Assembly: GCA_050951405.1 (NCBI GenBank)
Contig: JBMNIZ010000005.1
Span: 49,258-113,257 of the forward strand
Direction: 5' to 3'
DNA length: 64,000 nt
From: JBMNIZ01 sp050951405
Lineage (GTDB): Bacteria > Bacillota > DULZ01
The notes below the pieces were generated by a model. It saw nothing but the letters and a program-made list of their open reading frames with translations, was not told the DNA's origin and ran no database searches. The position numbers and the translations under genes were made by a program. Below, in pieces: positions 63,532 to 64,000 of this stretch (position 1 is the stretch's first letter; the number at the start of each line of letters is the position of its first letter).

Positions 63532-64000
63532 TTTTCTCAAGCCTCGAAGCTGCGTGTAGCGCATCCCATGTTTTTCTTTGGCATCGGCAAAAACACGCTC
63601 AATTGTCTCGCCGCGCTTACGATAAAGTTCTTTGCCTCGATCGGTGTACCTAAGATCTTCAGCTATTTCCACATAAGGCTCCCATAAATGACGGGTGATA
63701 ACCTTGGTAAAATTTTTGCTCTGTGTGCACTTCATTCTATGCTCACAGCCGATGCAAATTTTAGGATCACTCTTGTATTCACGGTAACCATCCCGGTTGG
63801 TGGTGCTGTACTTTAAAATCTGGTTATTGGGGCAAATGTAGCAATCGTAGTATTCATCATAAACATAATCACGTTTTCTGAAATAGCCCTTCTTTGTTAT
63901 AGGGCGCTTGTACGGCATGATAGGATCTTTGCGGCTTCGACTATCTCCCGGCAGATGGCCGGGGTTTTGTATGCAGAATCTGTAACTACAGACTCGACTT
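63524..64000 (-). pseudogene. IS1182-family transposase, upstream part (continues beyond window)
   Basis: Reading leftwards from the window edge: VTDSAYKTPAICREIVEAA, then a one-base loss in a C run near 63926 (ATCCT for ATCCCT), then MPYKRPITKKGYFRKRDYVYD. The Cys-rich zinc region CYICPNN...CIGCEHRMKC is typical of IS1182, followed by ERVFADAKEKHGMRYTQLRGLRKVQ with the catalytic Glu. The gene is cut by the IS256-family insertion and extends beyond the right edge. Confidence 0.87.

Noticed and set aside
1..64000. CRISPR arrays, prophage modules, rRNA operons, toxin-antitoxin or defence islands
   Set aside because: No regularly spaced repeats, phage structural genes, rRNA sequence or recognisable defence genes were found.

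Overview
The window comes from a spore-forming anaerobic member of the Firmicutes, of the Clostridia/Peptococcaceae type. The evidence is a germination protease gene (gpr), an alpha/beta-type small acid-soluble spore protein, a ylbJ gene, a CsfG-like sporulation RNA, a FapR-controlled lipid operon, low-GC style promoters with strong Shine-Dalgarno sites, and an 11-subunit complex I without the NADH module. I cannot name the genus from sequence alone.

Layout. 1-3.4 kb (+): end of an Mrp cation/proton antiporter operon (B-G plus the tail of the preceding subunit). 3.6-11.1 kb (-): a small catabolic cluster reading carbamoyl-amino-acid hydrolase, methylmalonate-semialdehyde dehydrogenase, a roughly 280-nt chain of hairpins with no obvious gene, an M20 deacylase and a sodium:solute symporter. 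The symporter is split by an IS256-family element with an 8-bp target duplication. 11.7-24.5 kb (-): hom, comM, yraN and a complete nuoABCDHIJKLMN operon. 24.6-30.9 kb (-): housekeeping block rnhB-rbgA-lepB-rplS-trmD-rimM-khpA-rpsP-ffh-ylxM. 31.0-32.2 kb: an IS30-family element. 32.3-48.2 kb (-): mtaD, ftsY, a duplicated JAMM-like protein, smc, rnc and the fatty-acid operon fapR-plsX-fabH-fabK-fabD-fabG-acpP-(fabK-like)-fabF. 48.2-53.9 kb: rpmF, yceD, ackA, patatin-like ylbK, ylbJ (+), a coiled-coil protein, rsmD, a CsfG-like sRNA (+) and a DUF2197 zinc-ribbon protein. 54-60.2 kb: gpr (+), SASP, recG, fakA, asp23 and a DUF1858 protein. 60.4-64 kb: second IS30 copy (+), tRNA-Trp, and an IS1182-family transposase gene interrupted by a second IS256-family element.

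How the parts fit. Mrp and the Nuo complex are related ion-translocating membrane systems for energy conservation. The fab operon is headed by its own repressor and a FapR-like box, and continues into rnc-smc-ftsY. Spore functions cluster at 51-55 kb. Many conserved, normally indispensable genes (ftsY, smc, nuoL, rsmD, recG, fakA, asp23) carry single-base frameshifts, several in homopolymers. Two near-identical IS30 copies differ by exactly two homopolymer indels. Consensus errors are therefore a more likely general cause than gene decay, whereas the IS insertions are clearly real.
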